Assembly (NCBI RefSeq): GCF_000788395.1
Contig: NZ_CP009889.1
Location: 310,001 to 374,000 of the forward strand
Source: Pseudoalteromonas piratica
GTDB taxonomy: Bacteria > Pseudomonadota > Gammaproteobacteria > Enterobacterales > Alteromonadaceae
Direction of reading: 5' to 3'
DNA length: 64,000 nt
Below, in pieces: positions 1 to 9,039 of this stretch. Both the position numbers and the translations under genes were made by a program. Below the pieces are notes generated by a model, which saw only the letters and a program-made list of their open reading frames with translations, searched no databases and was not told where the DNA came from. Positions within the stretch are counted from its first letter, which is position 1, and the number at the start of each line of letters is the position of its first letter.

Positions 1-270
1 AATGGCGAAAAAGCCGTTCAAGCAGTAAAAGAATCGCATTTTGATTTAGTGCTGATGGATATGGTGATGCCGGTGATGGATGGCGTCAATGCCGCGCGTA
101 CCATTCGCAACGAACTTGGGGAAATGGCCCCACCGATTATTGCGTTAACGGCAAATGCAGGTCTTGGTGATAAAACTAAATGTTTAAATGCAGGTATGTT
201 GGATGTGCTAACTAAACCACTTAATAGTGCGTTGTTAGACGAAAAAATAAAAGAATTATTTACCACTTAA
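1..270 (+). CDS. Response-regulator receiver domain, C-terminal part (gene cut by window edge)
   Basis: The reading frame is open from the first base, so only the end of a longer gene is present. The 89 visible residues are most of a receiver (REC) domain. They include the phosphoacceptor strand LVLMDMVMPVMDG, with the aspartate in LMD, the ALTA switch segment, and the conserved lysine in LTKPL. Nothing follows the receiver fold. It is therefore either a stand-alone regulator or the terminal receiver of a hybrid histidine kinase; the MDG...ALTAN style is typical of hybrid kinases, but that is inference. A long inverted repeat follows the stop codon. The output of the protein cannot be told from this fragment. 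Confidence 0.85.
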   Translation, partial: NGEKAVQAVKESHFDLVLMDMVMPVMDGVNAARTIRNELGEMAPPIIALTANAGLGDKTKCLNAGMLDVLTKPLNSALLDEKIKELFTT

Positions 271-277
271 ATATCAA

Positions 278-321
278 TCAACTCTGTTGGTTTTCGTGTG
301 AGCGCAAACTAACAGAGTTGA
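278..321. terminator. Long inverted repeat between convergent genes
   Basis: The arms at 278-293 and 306-321 pair over 16 positions with one G-T wobble, around a 12-base loop. It lies just after one stop codon and just before the stop of a convergent gene. It probably ends transcription in both directions, although no clear T-run follows on either side. Confidence 0.55.
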
Positions 322-335
322 CTGTGAATAACCCA

Positions 336-548
336 TTAGTTGTATCCTAGGATGCAGTCATAATCTTCACGAATACTCGGTTCTGCATACTCATCTTTGA
401 TTTGCTGCAGCATACGCTCTTGTTGTTTGAAACTAAAAATTACTTTACGACGGTAATCGATAGAACGATTAAATAGTTCTAAATCAATAAATGGTCTCAT
501 TGCTTGAAGCTTTTGATCGATTGAAAATTGTTGTTTGGCATTGTTCAT
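336..548 (-). CDS. Small uncharacterised cytoplasmic protein (70 aa)
   Basis: I do not recognise the family. The protein is 70 residues long, polar, without signal peptide or membrane segment. It is rich in charged and Gln residues and probably mostly helical (for example SIDQKLQAMRPFIDLELF and KQQERMLQQIKDEY). A good ribosome binding site (GGAGA, 7 bases before the ATG) supports the start. The gene ends facing the upstream receiver gene, separated by an inverted repeat. It reads as a genuine small gene rather than a shadow because of the ribosome site and the absence of any better overlapping frame. Function unknown. Confidence 0.65.
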   Translation of the reverse strand: MNNAKQQFSIDQKLQAMRPFIDLELFNRSIDYRRKVIFSFKQQERMLQQIKDEYAEPSIREDYDCILGYN

Positions 549-858
549 AACACTTCTCCGGTATGTTCTTAAATCTCACTTTTACTAAAGCAAATTATAA
601 ACCAGCTGTAATCCTATGAATTATTGAGAAATTTATTTTATAGTGTGACACTTTCTGAAAAATGCATCGCATTATGCAAAAACATTTAGGCAAATTGAGT
701 GTGTTACTTATAATGTGACATGTGCTAGTAGGGAAACATTTGAAAAGCGAGCAGCGCACTGTTAGTGTAGTAAAAGTACATAAAATCAACTGGCTAGAAG
801 TCATACTTCTAAAAGTCACTAAATTATTTGCGTATGCTCTGTAATCTAAGGAATAGAT
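549..858. other. Intergenic region between two divergent genes
   Basis: About 310 AT-rich bases hold promoters for the flanking divergent genes. A consensus-like -10 hexamer TATAAT occurs at 709-714, with only a poor -35 match 17 bases upstream. An 11-base palindrome (AGTGT-G-ACACT, 642-652) and a nearby GTGACA may be regulator sites. No coding potential was found. Confidence 0.4.
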
Positions 859-1353
859 ATGAATAGACCTCTCATTTCGTTTATAAGTCTCACTTTTGCG
901 CTTTTCACCACGATCACTTCAACTTTTCTACATGCTTCAGAAAGCACAGCCAGCAACCAGGAGAAAGCGAATTTAGAGAAGTCGCTTTACTGTATGGAGA
1001 TCCTTGAAAATCGTCCAGATATGGCATCAAAAGAGCGGCTTTCTATACTGCGAAATGAATGCTTTTCAGAGCATTACATTCAACATTCACCTCATATTGA
1101 AGATGGACGAGACGCAGTTTTAGCTGTGTTTGCTAAGCGATATAAAAAATACCCAAACTTATCAATGTCAGTTAAGCGTACGGCCGCTGAAGGCGATTTA
1201 GTGTGGATGCACTTGCATGTTAAACGTACACCTGACTCTTTGGGCGCAGCTGTAATTCATATTTTCCGTATGGAAGATGGAAAATGGGCGGAACACTGGG
1301 GAGTTGGTCAACGGGTACCAAAAGAGTCAAAAAATAAAAATACCATGTTTTAA
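859..1353 (+). CDS. Exported SnoaL/NTF2-like protein
   Basis: A typical Sec signal peptide occupies residues 1-26 (hydrophobic core LISFISLTFALFTTITSTF, cleavage after LHAS). The mature part matches the NTF2/SnoaL-like fold often annotated as a predicted aldol-condensation-like enzyme. Recognisable pieces are ENRPDMA, the HYIQHSPHIEDGRDA segment and the late strands DLVWMHLHVKRT and HIFRMEDGKWAEHWG. These small alpha+beta barrels bind or convert varied small molecules, so the substrate cannot be named. A ribosome site (AAGGA) lies 7 bases before the ATG. The gene stands alone ahead of a small membrane-protein gene. Confidence 0.75.
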   Translation: MNRPLISFISLTFALFTTITSTFLHASESTASNQEKANLEKSLYCMEILENRPDMASKERLSILRNECFSEHYIQHSPHIEDGRDAVLAVFAKRYKKYPNLSMSVKRTAAEGDLVWMHLHVKRTPDSLGAAVIHIFRMEDGKWAEHWGVGQRVPKESKNKNTMF

Positions 1354-1451
1354 GCAAAGGTTGCTAAAGCGAAACCGAGAGTTGAAAAACTTATTACCCA
1401 CTTAAAACATGTTTTCGTTGGTAAAGCATGGGTTATTCAAGGAAGAGAATC

Positions 1452-1856
1452 ATGAGTTATAAATTATTGAGTATGTTAGCGTCGGGCGTCGCCTCGGTGT
1501 TGGCGATTTTGCTTATTACTTACCCAAATATCTTATTTTTACTGTTTAGCATAGAACCAGAAAATGGTGCATTTTTTATCGGTCGCCGAGCTGCCATGCT
1601 ATTTTTAGGAATTGCGATATTAACTTGGGCTACCCGCCATATTGCACATTCAGAGGCTCGCCAAGCGATCTGTTTAAGTATGTGTACTTCAATGTTGGGA
1701 TTGGCGCTGCTAGGCACTTTTGAGTATCTTCGAGGCGTTGCAGGAATCGGCATTTTACTGGCGGTTTTGACTGAAGTTATTTTTGCAATATTGTATTTTA
1801 GAATTTGGTTTCATCACAAAGCTGACTTTTTACCCATTAGCATAAAAAATACCTAA
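1452..1856 (+). CDS. Small integral membrane protein with four predicted helices
   Basis: The 134-residue product has four hydrophobic stretches (about residues 5-27, 42-60, 70-92 and 98-118), so it is an inner-membrane protein. Short loops contain Arg pairs (GRRAAMLF, TRHIAHSEARQ). It resembles small four-helix proteins of the DUF4345 type, but the match is loose and I give no function. An in-frame start 24 bases upstream has no ribosome site. The ATG at 1452 follows GGAAGAGAATC, so I chose it. It lies about 100 bases after the SnoaL-like gene, possibly in the same transcript. Confidence 0.65.
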   Translation: MSYKLLSMLASGVASVLAILLITYPNILFLLFSIEPENGAFFIGRRAAMLFLGIAILTWATRHIAHSEARQAICLSMCTSMLGLALLGTFEYLRGVAGIGILLAVLTEVIFAILYFRIWFHHKADFLPISIKNT

Positions 1857-1927
1857 GCAAGGGAGGGCGTCCGCTTGCGTCTTCTCTTAAAGAATGAAAA
1901 CTAATGAATCTCATGAAAGGAACTGGA

Positions 1928-2179
1928 ATGAATAGCGAACTACAAGGAAAAGTATTAACACGTGGCGAATCAGGTTTAATTGCTGGCGTATGCAGCGGCT
2001 TGGCTGATTATTATACGTTAAGAAAAAATGGGTTACGCCTTGCGTTTATCTTCACCAGTCTTTTGTTGGTATTTCCAATCATAATCTATATTGTGCTTTG
2101 GATGATTTTACCTAAATACCCGTCAACACAAGCCATGGCGAGGCAGCTAAGACGAGAAGCATTGGCAAAAAAATTATAA
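1928..2179 (+). CDS. PspC-domain membrane protein
   Basis: This 83-residue protein is essentially one PspC domain. It has the signature LIAGVCSGLADYYTLRKNGLR, followed by a strongly hydrophobic helix (LAFIFTSLLLVFPIIIYIVLWMILP). PspC-domain proteins sit in the inner membrane. In enterics PspC helps signal envelope stress to the phage-shock system, but stand-alone single-domain proteins like this one are common and mostly uncharacterised. I chose the ATG at 1928, preceded by AAAGGAACTGGA, over two upstream in-frame ATGs. No pspA or pspB is nearby. The gene ends 20 bases from the convergent kinase gene. Confidence 0.8.
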   Translation: MNSELQGKVLTRGESGLIAGVCSGLADYYTLRKNGLRLAFIFTSLLLVFPIIIYIVLWMILPKYPSTQAMARQLRREALAKKL

Positions 2180-2199
2180 GTTGTCTAACTTAGCGTTGA

Positions 2200-3708
2200 T
2201 TAGATTGACTCATAAAATGCAATTTTAAATTCAGTGCCCACACCCACTTTGCTGTTCACTTTCACTTTAGCATTGTGCTGTTGCAAAATACTGTAAGAGA
2301 TAGCCAACCCTAAGCCTGTGCCCTCTCCCGGTGCTTTGGTAGTGAAAAATGGTGTGAAGATATCGGCCAAATGAGAAGGGTCTATTCCGTGCCCTTCATC
2401 TTTCACTTTTACAATCACTTTATTGCGATCTTTTTCACTGCTTATCGTGAGGGTGCCACCATCGGGCATCGCGTGTTTCGCATTAACAAATAAATTAATA
2501 AACACTTGCTGTAATTTACCCGCGTTACCCAGAATACTTGCATCAGGTATAAGGTTTTTCACAACTTGGTGATGGTATTTAAATTCGTTACTGACAACAT
2601 TTAACGATTTGTCGATTACTTCATTGAGATCAATGCTATCGAGCTCATCATTGTCCATGCGAGAAAACGTACTTAAATCAGAAACAATGTCTTTTACTCT
2701 GACTAACCCCTGTACCGAAGAGGTGAGAATTTCTTCGCTGTCTTGCAATAAAAAATCGCCATCGAGTGTTTGCCATTCATTATGCATCGCATTTACTTTT
2801 TCTTGATCGTTTAGCTGATCGTTTTTTAAGGGCGATAAGATACTTGAAAAATCGGTAAAATAATCTCGCATTGTATCAAGGTTGCTCAATACAAAACCGA
2901 CGGGGTTGTTGATTTCATGTGCAACACCTGCAGCTAATTGACCAAGTGATGCGAGTTTTTCTTGTTGTAAGAGTTGCTGTTGCGTTTGCTCTAACATGCT
3001 ATTGGTGGTTTCAAGCTCTTTTAACCGATCTTGCAACGATTCTTCGGCGCGTTTGCGCTCAATAGCAACCGAAAGCATGCTCCGAGATGACTCTAAGGTT
3101 TGCAGCTTTACAATATTGATATCATCTTGTGATTCGTACAATAAAATGGCAATGCCAATGCTTTTACCAGAAGTAAGTTCAAGATTGTATAAAGGGACAA
3201 TAACAGAGTAGCTAAAGTATGGATTTGAAGATTTACTGATTTCGGCAAGTTCGAAAATTTGAGACTCATTTTCAGTAGAGACTTGCTGATACAATTTACT
3301 GCGAATTAGTTGACTTAATACCACCTTATAGCGTTCTGGCAGCTTTTCAGATTGCTGTTTAGAAGCTTGGCAGTAGTATTGAAATTGGTGAAACGAGAGA
3401 TCAGCATGAAGTTCGACAAATATATTATGGGCATTACTCATAAAGGTATTTGTACGTTCTAAATAATTAGCAACTATTTTTTGTAAACTAGGCTGACGCC
3501 ATGTCTCTGCCAGTAAGCCGGTTAAAAATTCCAGCTGGCCTTGCTGAGTTGCAACTTCTTGCTGTGTTTGATGAACCGATTCTTCCTGCTGATACAACTC
3601 GCGCGAGTAGTCCTCGAGTTGTTTTTCCGCTTCCTTTCGTGCAAGACGCTCGCGCTGTAAAATACGTTCAAGCGCCGCGACTTTCTCCAAGGCTTCTTTA
3701 TTGTCCAT
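2200..3708 (-). CDS. Sensor histidine kinase partnered with H-NOX (HnoK-like)
   Basis: This 502-residue cytoplasmic kinase has no membrane helix. Residues 1-60 form a coiled coil; about 65-215 look like a GAF-type sensory region; about 220-252 form a second coiled coil. The dimerisation/phosphoacceptor segment has LAAGVAHEINNP with His264. The ATPase domain shows the N box (QQVFINLFVNAKHAMPDGG), G1 (DEGHGI), F box (FTPFFTT) and G2 (GTGLGLAIS). Its start overlaps the end of the H-NOX gene by 11 bases, so the two are translationally coupled. In known systems (Shewanella, Vibrio) H-NOX bound to nitric oxide inhibits such a kinase, which otherwise phosphorylates cyclic-di-GMP regulators. The opposed response regulator is the likely target; that link is inferred. 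Confidence 0.88.
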   Translation of the reverse strand: MDNKEALEKVAALERILQRERLARKEAEKQLEDYSRELYQQEESVHQTQQEVATQQGQLEFLTGLLAETWRQPSLQKIVANYLERTNTFMSNAHNIFVELHADLSFHQFQYYCQASKQQSEKLPERYKVVLSQLIRSKLYQQVSTENESQIFELAEISKSSNPYFSYSVIVPLYNLELTSGKSIGIAILLYESQDDINIVKLQTLESSRSMLSVAIERKRAEESLQDRLKELETTNSMLEQTQQQLLQQEKLASLGQLAAGVAHEINNPVGFVLSNLDTMRDYFTDFSSILSPLKNDQLNDQEKVNAMHNEWQTLDGDFLLQDSEEILTSSVQGLVRVKDIVSDLSTFSRMDNDELDSIDLNEVIDKSLNVVSNEFKYHHQVVKNLIPDASILGNAGKLQQVFINLFVNAKHAMPDGGTLTISSEKDRNKVIVKVKDEGHGIDPSHLADIFTPFFTTKAPGEGTGLGLAISYSILQQHNAKVKVNSKVGVGTEFKIAFYESI

Positions 3709-4246
3709 TAAACGTTACTTCTATTTCGCAGCAATCGGCCCCTTGATGCATGCAGCATTTTTGCGAGAGCGAAACTGTTTCCTTAAAATGTTCAGCTGCC
3801 CCCAGAATAAGCCCCTCTGACAAAAAGCACAACTTTCTTGGTGAGCGATAAATCATAACTAATTGTTCATCAATATGGTCGTCATAGTTGAACTCAGGCA
3901 GTTGAGCATCTTTATAGAGCTTTTTTACTTCCACATGGATCAGCTCGTCAACCATCATCAAAAACGCCCGCAGTGACGGGGCATCTTGTGCTTCTTGTGG
4001 CGCTTGCGGCATTAATAATGGAAATAAAAAAACACCAAATGCGCGAACAAGGTCAGGTATAGGCACTGCTAATTTTTCTGATAAATAGCCAACAATCGCA
4101 AACAGCTCACTGTCGTCATATTGCTTGGTTGATGTGTAAATGCCATGAGAGGGTAACGTGGTATTAGTGAGTGCGTCATCCCATACTTGGTAGCCATGCC
4201 CTTGCTCAACAAACTCTTGCAAAGCGTTGAAGATCGCTCCTTTCAT
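3698..4246 (-). CDS. hnoX: H-NOX heme nitric-oxide sensor
   Basis: The 182-residue product matches the H-NOX (heme NO/oxygen binding) family over its full length and begins with the typical MKGAIFNALQEFVE. The proximal heme ligand is His104 in IHVEVKKLYKDA. The heme-propionate motif Y-x-S-x-R is Tyr133-Ser135-Arg137. Cysteines at 140, 164, 165, 172 and 173 match the region that forms a zinc/thiol redox site in Vibrio and Shewanella H-NOX. The distal pocket shows no obvious oxygen-binding tyrosine signature, so NO selectivity is likely. I took the ATG at 4246, preceded by GGAGATATT, over one 18 bases upstream. The gene overlaps the downstream kinase. Confidence 0.93.
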   Translation of the reverse strand: MKGAIFNALQEFVEQGHGYQVWDDALTNTTLPSHGIYTSTKQYDDSELFAIVGYLSEKLAVPIPDLVRAFGVFLFPLLMPQAPQEAQDAPSLRAFLMMVDELIHVEVKKLYKDAQLPEFNYDDHIDEQLVMIYRSPRKLCFLSEGLILGAAEHFKETVSLSQKCCMHQGADCCEIEVTFNGQ

Positions 4247-4360
4247 AATATCTCCGTTTTTCACAAAATCAGGTTGATCTATTTAAAAAATAGTGTCACT
4301 TTTTAGTTAAGGCAATGTTTTTATAGTAAATAGCGGATATCGCTTTGTTTGGACATAATC

Positions 4361-5647
4361 ATGACTGATAAGCTTAAAATGATGGTCGTAGATGACGAAG
4401 TCGAAGTATTAAATGCGCTTAAAAGGCTATTTAGAAAAGACTTTGAGGTTGTTGCGTTTAGCGAGCCTGAAGCGGCGGCTGCAGCGCTGTCTGAAACAAG
4501 CTTTGCGGTTATCGTGTCTGATATGAAAATGCCAAAAATGAGTGGGGCAGAATTATTATCGATAGCCCATGAAACATGCCCTGATACGCCAAGAATTCTG
4601 CTTACTGGCTATTCTGATATTGACTCAACTGCGATGGCCATTAACCAGGGCAAAATTAATAATTATATTAATAAGCCATGGAATAATGACGATCTTAAAA
4701 ATATTGTGTTGCAAGCTGCAGAGCAATTTCAATTAAAGCAATCAGTTCAACGATTAGAAAATGAACTTAAGCTAAAAAATGATTTACTGCGTAAACAAAA
4801 CCAAGATCTTGAGAGTAAAGTACAAGAACGCACCCAATCGCTGTCGAATCTGAATGAAAAATTAAAATCAGCGAATGATCGCCAACGCAGCTTGTTTTAC
4901 GATGTCATTGAGATGATAAATTTAATCATTGAAGACACCACTGGCGGCGGTGATGGGCACGTTAAGCGGGTCGCTGGCCATTGCCGCATGCTCGCACTTG
5001 AAATGGGCCTTGAAAAAAACCAAGTGACACAAGTGTATCTTGCGGGGCTTATGCATGAAATCGGTAAGGTATCGCTTAGTGACAATTTAGCTAAAAGCAT
5101 TGAAAACGAACTCACTCGCGCTGAATTAAATGAAAAGCAGTCACATGCTGTTAAAGGCGCTGAAATTTTACAAACCGTGCCGCATTTAAAAGCCATTGGT
5201 GTGGCTGTTAAACATCAATATGAACGCTTTGATGGTAGCGGGCTGCCTGATCACCTAATTGGTACCAATATCCCATTGGCTTCACGCATTTTAACTGTGG
5301 TTAATGAGTTCGATAAATTGGTACTGGGTCGCATTAGTTCACAAAAGCTTTCGCAATCGCAAGCAATCGATTATTTAAAGAAAGAAAGTAAAACGTTTTT
5401 TGACCCCGAGATTGTTGATGCATATGTCACACTTCTTAACAGTGAAATCTCACTCGATCAGCATAATATCGACCTGTGTATTGGGGTCGATAAGCTTGAG
5501 CCTGGTATGCACTTAAGTCAAGATTTACTTAATAAACAAGGTGGAGTAGTGCTGACCCAAGGAACCGAAATTACGCCTACAGTCATAGCTAAACTAAAAG
5601 CTTATGAAAAAGAGTGGCGCTATATTTTTAATATTTTTGTGCATTAA
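4361..5647 (+). CDS. Response regulator with degenerate HD-GYP domain (HnoD-like)
   Basis: The 428-residue product has a receiver domain (residues 1-120; acidic DD11-12, phosphoacceptor Asp54 in VSDMKMP, Lys105 in INKPW). A coiled coil (about 125-175) and an HD-GYP domain (about 180-370) follow. HD-GYP domains normally hydrolyse cyclic di-GMP, but the metal ligands here are altered. The HD pair reads HE (232-233), the expected HHE reads QYE (286-288), GYP reads GLP (294-296) and the later Asp reads Asn (315). It is therefore probably inactive as an enzyme and acts as a regulatory partner. Shewanella HnoD, controlled by H-NOX and its kinase, also has a degenerate HD-GYP domain. I chose the ATG over an upstream TTG. 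Confidence 0.87.
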   Translation: MTDKLKMMVVDDEVEVLNALKRLFRKDFEVVAFSEPEAAAAALSETSFAVIVSDMKMPKMSGAELLSIAHETCPDTPRILLTGYSDIDSTAMAINQGKINNYINKPWNNDDLKNIVLQAAEQFQLKQSVQRLENELKLKNDLLRKQNQDLESKVQERTQSLSNLNEKLKSANDRQRSLFYDVIEMINLIIEDTTGGGDGHVKRVAGHCRMLALEMGLEKNQVTQVYLAGLMHEIGKVSLSDNLAKSIENELTRAELNEKQSHAVKGAEILQTVPHLKAIGVAVKHQYERFDGSGLPDHLIGTNIPLASRILTVVNEFDKLVLGRISSQKLSQSQAIDYLKKESKTFFDPEIVDAYVTLLNSEISLDQHNIDLCIGVDKLEPGMHLSQDLLNKQGGVVLTQGTEITPTVIAKLKAYEKEWRYIFNIFVH

Positions 5648-5724
5648 TCCCACAACTCTAGAATCTTGTTTCGAAATATTTTCATTTCTCAACGCTTTCA
5701 AAAGCACTTTATCCTGCTTATTTG

Positions 5725-5753
5725 TTGACCTATCTCTTTAGCTACATTTAAAT
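5725..5753 (+). promoter_or_regulatory. Candidate sigma-70 promoter of the RND operon
   Basis: TTGACC at 5725-5730, a 17-base spacer, then TTAAAT at 5748-5753. The -35 is good and the -10 only moderate. It lies about 190 bases before the permease start. Confidence 0.3.
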
Positions 5754-5941
5754 TTCTTATGGTTAACATTTGGCTAACGCGGTGTGTCAAAATGTGACCA
5801 AAAACACACTTGCTTACCTAAAAAGCCCATTTTGCAGCCCATCTTATTTCTTTGAGCGTTAAACTATTTCTCACTTTCTTGCGACTAATTTCTAACTATA
5901 GTCAAGCACGTTGTTTGCGAAAAAATAAAATAGGGAACGCA

Positions 5942-8900
5942 ATGAACATTACAACTCGGGCTTTAAAAAATCCGGCGGGGGTGGCGATATTTGTTACCTT
6001 GTGCTTGGTACTTGGAATAGTGAGTTTTACCAAACTGCCTATTCAACTCTTTCCAGATATTGAACGACCACAAATTACTATTTTTACAAGTTGGCGCCAA
6101 GCATCGCCAGCGGAAATGGAATCTGAAATCCTTGAGCCACAAGAAGATGTATTACAAGGCTTACCAGGGCTCACCAGTTTAAGAACATTTGCCAATTCAG
6201 GTTCATCGTTTGTGAATTTAACTTTCACACTCGATACCGATATGGATAAAACCCTGATAGAAGTCATCAGTCGCATGAATCGTGTGCCACCTTTGCCACG
6301 TGATGTTAACCCGCCGGTGATAAGCCTAGGTGGGTTTAATGGTGGAGCACCTGCTCTGACATACTTCTTTTTACAAGCTTTACCGGGCAATGAAAAACCA
6401 ATTGGTGAGTACGCAACGTTTTTTGATGACACCATTCGCCCACGTTTAGAAAGTATTCCAGGCGTAGCACGTGTTCAGTTACAAACCGGTAATTCACGCG
6501 AGCAACTACAGATTGAATTTGACGCTTATCGCGCAGCAGAACTTGGCATTAACTTAACGCGAGTCAGCAACTTAATTGGGTCGGCAAATGATGCATCGGG
6601 TGGTTATGCTGATATAGGTCGCCGTCGCTATACGTTGCGTTTTGCAGGTCGCTTTGACCCTACTCAGCTAGGTAACTTGGTACTGGAATGGCGTGATGGA
6701 AAACCGATTAAACTCAGTGATATTGCAGAAATTAAAGTCACGCGCGACGCCGACAATGGCAGTGCTGTGCAAAATGGTAACCCTGCAATGTCGGTGCGCA
6801 TTGACCGTGAAAGTGGCGCCAATGTATTAGCAACGCTTGAACGTGTAAAAGCCGAAGTTGATAAGATCCGCAGCCAAGTGCTGGAACCGCAACAATTAAC
6901 GATGCACCAATCGTTTGACGCATCTGTTTTTATTTATCGTGCGATTAACCTAGTATCGAGCAACTTAGTGTTGGGCATTTTACTTGCCGTTGGCGTGCTT
7001 TGGTGGTTCTTACGACAGCGTCGTGCCACTTTAATCGTGGCAATGGCAATTCCAATTTCCATTATGACGACCTTTATTGTACTCAATATTACTGGTCGCT
7101 CACTTAACGTTATCTCATTGGCGGGTTTAGCCTTTGCCACAGGCATGGTGCTAGATGCGGCAATTGTAGTGCTTGAGAATATTGTCAGGCTGAAAACTCA
7201 AGGCTTGCGCGCTGATAAAGCCGCTGCGAAAGGCACTCAGTTAGTCTCAGGTGCATTAATGGCCTCAACGGCAACTACCATAGCGATTTTTATTCCGGTT
7301 ATTTTCTTACGCGATGTGGCGGGTCAGTTCTTTGCTGACTTAGCGCTGACCATCGCGATTGCTGTATTTATTTCACTGTTAGTGGCACTCACTATATTAC
7401 CTGTGGCTGCAAAAATGTGGCTTAAGCAAGCCGTTGAAGAAGATAGGCTTGATGGTCTTTGGCAAAATATCACAGCTAAAATTATGCAGTTGACTAATTC
7501 AAGCAAAAAACGTGTAGCAGTGATTGTTACTCTGATGGCGGCACCAGTAGCGTTAACTGTATGGTTATTGCCGCCACTTGATTATTTACCGCCAGTAAAA
7601 CGCGATGCAGTGGACGCGTTTGTGAGACTTCCAACTGGCTCGAATCAAGAGTTTGTGGAGCGCGAATACATCAAACCTTTAGTCGAACGCCTGCAACCTT
7701 ATATGGACGGTACCAAACAACCTGCACTTAAAAATTACTATATTTTATCTTTCCCAGGTAATGCCAACCTTGGTGTGCGCGCGAAGGATCAATCACAAGT
7801 GAAAGAGCTCGAGCGAGTGATGCGTGAAGAGATCTTAGTTGATCTGCCAGATACACGCGTATTTTCACAGCAAGGCAACTTATTTGGAGGGTTGGGTTCA
7901 GGTCGTAGCATTCAAATCCATTTGCAAAGCCGCGATACTCGTGCCATGGCTGATGTAGCCGACAAAGCACGCGATATTTTGCAAGCTCGCTTTGAGGGCA
8001 GCAATATCAACATCAACCCAGGGACCCAAGACGCGGAGCCCGAATTACGCCTGTTGCCTAACGACCGACGAATGATGGAAGTGGGCTTTAATCGTCGTGA
8101 TTTAGCGCAAATTACACGCGCCATGGGCACAGGCCTTTATGTTGGTGAATATTTCGATGGTAATAAACGCCTTGATATGATTTTTAAAGCGGAAGGTTGG
8201 CAGAACCCTGAAGAGCTCTCATCAATGCCAATCACAACACCAAGTGGCACGGTTGTTCAACTTGGTGAGTTAGTGGATGTGACACGCACTGTTGGCCCTT
8301 CACGCATTCAACGTATTGATCGTCGTCGCACAATTACCGTCAATGTGAATCCTCCGGAAGGAATGTCATTACAACAAGCGATGGCAATTATTGAAAGTGA
8401 AATCGAGCCACAAATTAAAGCGCTAATGCCAGCAGATGGTTCAATTAACTATGGTGGCAGCGCTGATAGCTTAAAACAGTCAATTCAAACCATGGGACAG
8501 AACTTTTTGCTAGCTCTGGGGTTACTTTTTATTCTGATGGCCGGTCTCTTTAAATCGCTAAAAGATAGCTTGATGGTAACGCTAGCAATTCCACTTGCAA
8601 CAGTGGGTGGCGTAGTGGCATTACAATTAATGAACCTGATTCAGTTCCAGCCGCTTGATTTGTTAACCATGATTGGTTTCATCATTTTACTTGGTCTCGT
8701 TGTTAATAATGCGATTTTGCTGGTCGATCAGACCCGTCAAGGTGAACGCGAAGGCTTAAGCCGTGAAGAGGCCGTTGAGCAAGCGCTTAAGCTACGTTTA
8801 CGTCCCATCTTTATGAGCACCTTAACCAGTATTTTCGGCATGCTACCGCTGCTTATTATGCCGGGAGAGGGTAGCGTGATTTACCGTGGCCTTGCAGCTG

Positions 8901-9037
8901 TTATTGTCGGCGGCATGGTGTTCTCAACATTATTTACTTTGGTCTTGCTGCCTGCACTATTAAAACAGTTTTCAACGCGCACAAGTGTTAAACCAACCCC
9001 TGTTACTTCTACTCAAACGCAACTGGAAGGGAATTAG
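5942..9037 (+). CDS. RND-family efflux permease
   Basis: The 1031-residue product has the RND transporter plan: a first membrane helix (residues 10-30), a periplasmic loop, a bundle of helices, a second loop and a second bundle. It opens with the typical NPAGVAIFVTLCLVLG and KLPIQLFPDIERP. In helix 4 the proton-relay motif reads VLDAAIVVLEN, so one of the two neighbouring aspartates of AcrB is Ala, as in several metal-pump and divergent drug-pump families. In helix 10 VNNAILLVDQ replaces the lysine-bearing KNAILIVE of AcrB. The substrate cannot be inferred. The chosen ATG follows AGGGAACGCA. Two bases separate it from the adaptor gene, an order reversed from the usual acrAB layout. Confidence 0.92.
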   Translation: MNITTRALKNPAGVAIFVTLCLVLGIVSFTKLPIQLFPDIERPQITIFTSWRQASPAEMESEILEPQEDVLQGLPGLTSLRTFANSGSSFVNLTFTLDTDMDKTLIEVISRMNRVPPLPRDVNPPVISLGGFNGGAPALTYFFLQALPGNEKPIGEYATFFDDTIRPRLESIPGVARVQLQTGNSREQLQIEFDAYRAAELGINLTRVSNLIGSANDASGGYADIGRRRYTLRFAGRFDPTQLGNLVLEWRDGKPIKLSDIAEIKVTRDADNGSAVQNGNPAMSVRIDRESGANVLATLERVKAEVDKIRSQVLEPQQLTMHQSFDASVFIYRAINLVSSNLVLGILLAVGVLWWFLRQRRATLIVAMAIPISIMTTFIVLNITGRSLNVISLAGLAFATGMVLDAAIVVLENIVRLKTQGLRADKAAAKGTQLVSGALMASTATTIAIFIPVIFLRDVAGQFFADLALTIAIAVFISLLVALTILPVAAKMWLKQAVEEDRLDGLWQNITAKIMQLTNSSKKRVAVIVTLMAAPVALTVWLLPPLDYLPPVKRDAVDAFVRLPTGSNQEFVEREYIKPLVERLQPYMDGTKQPALKNYYILSFPGNANLGVRAKDQSQVKELERVMREEILVDLPDTRVFSQQGNLFGGLGSGRSIQIHLQSRDTRAMADVADKARDILQARFEGSNININPGTQDAEPELRLLPNDRRMMEVGFNRRDLAQITRAMGTGLYVGEYFDGNKRLDMIFKAEGWQNPEELSSMPITTPSGTVVQLGELVDVTRTVGPSRIQRIDRRRTITVNVNPPEGMSLQQAMAIIESEIEPQIKALMPADGSINYGGSADSLKQSIQTMGQNFLLALGLLFILMAGLFKSLKDSLMVTLAIPLATVGGVVALQLMNLIQFQPLDLLTMIGFIILLGLVVNNAILLVDQTRQGEREGLSREEAVEQALKLRLRPIFMSTLTSIFGMLPLLIMPGEGSVIYRGLAAVIVGGMVFSTLFTLVLLPALLKQFSTRTSVKPTPVTSTQTQLEGN

Positions 9038-9039
9038 TT

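Noticed and set aside
6043..6435. Minus-strand open frame of 130 codons
   Set aside because: It lies antisense within the RND permease coding sequence and has no recognisable domain.
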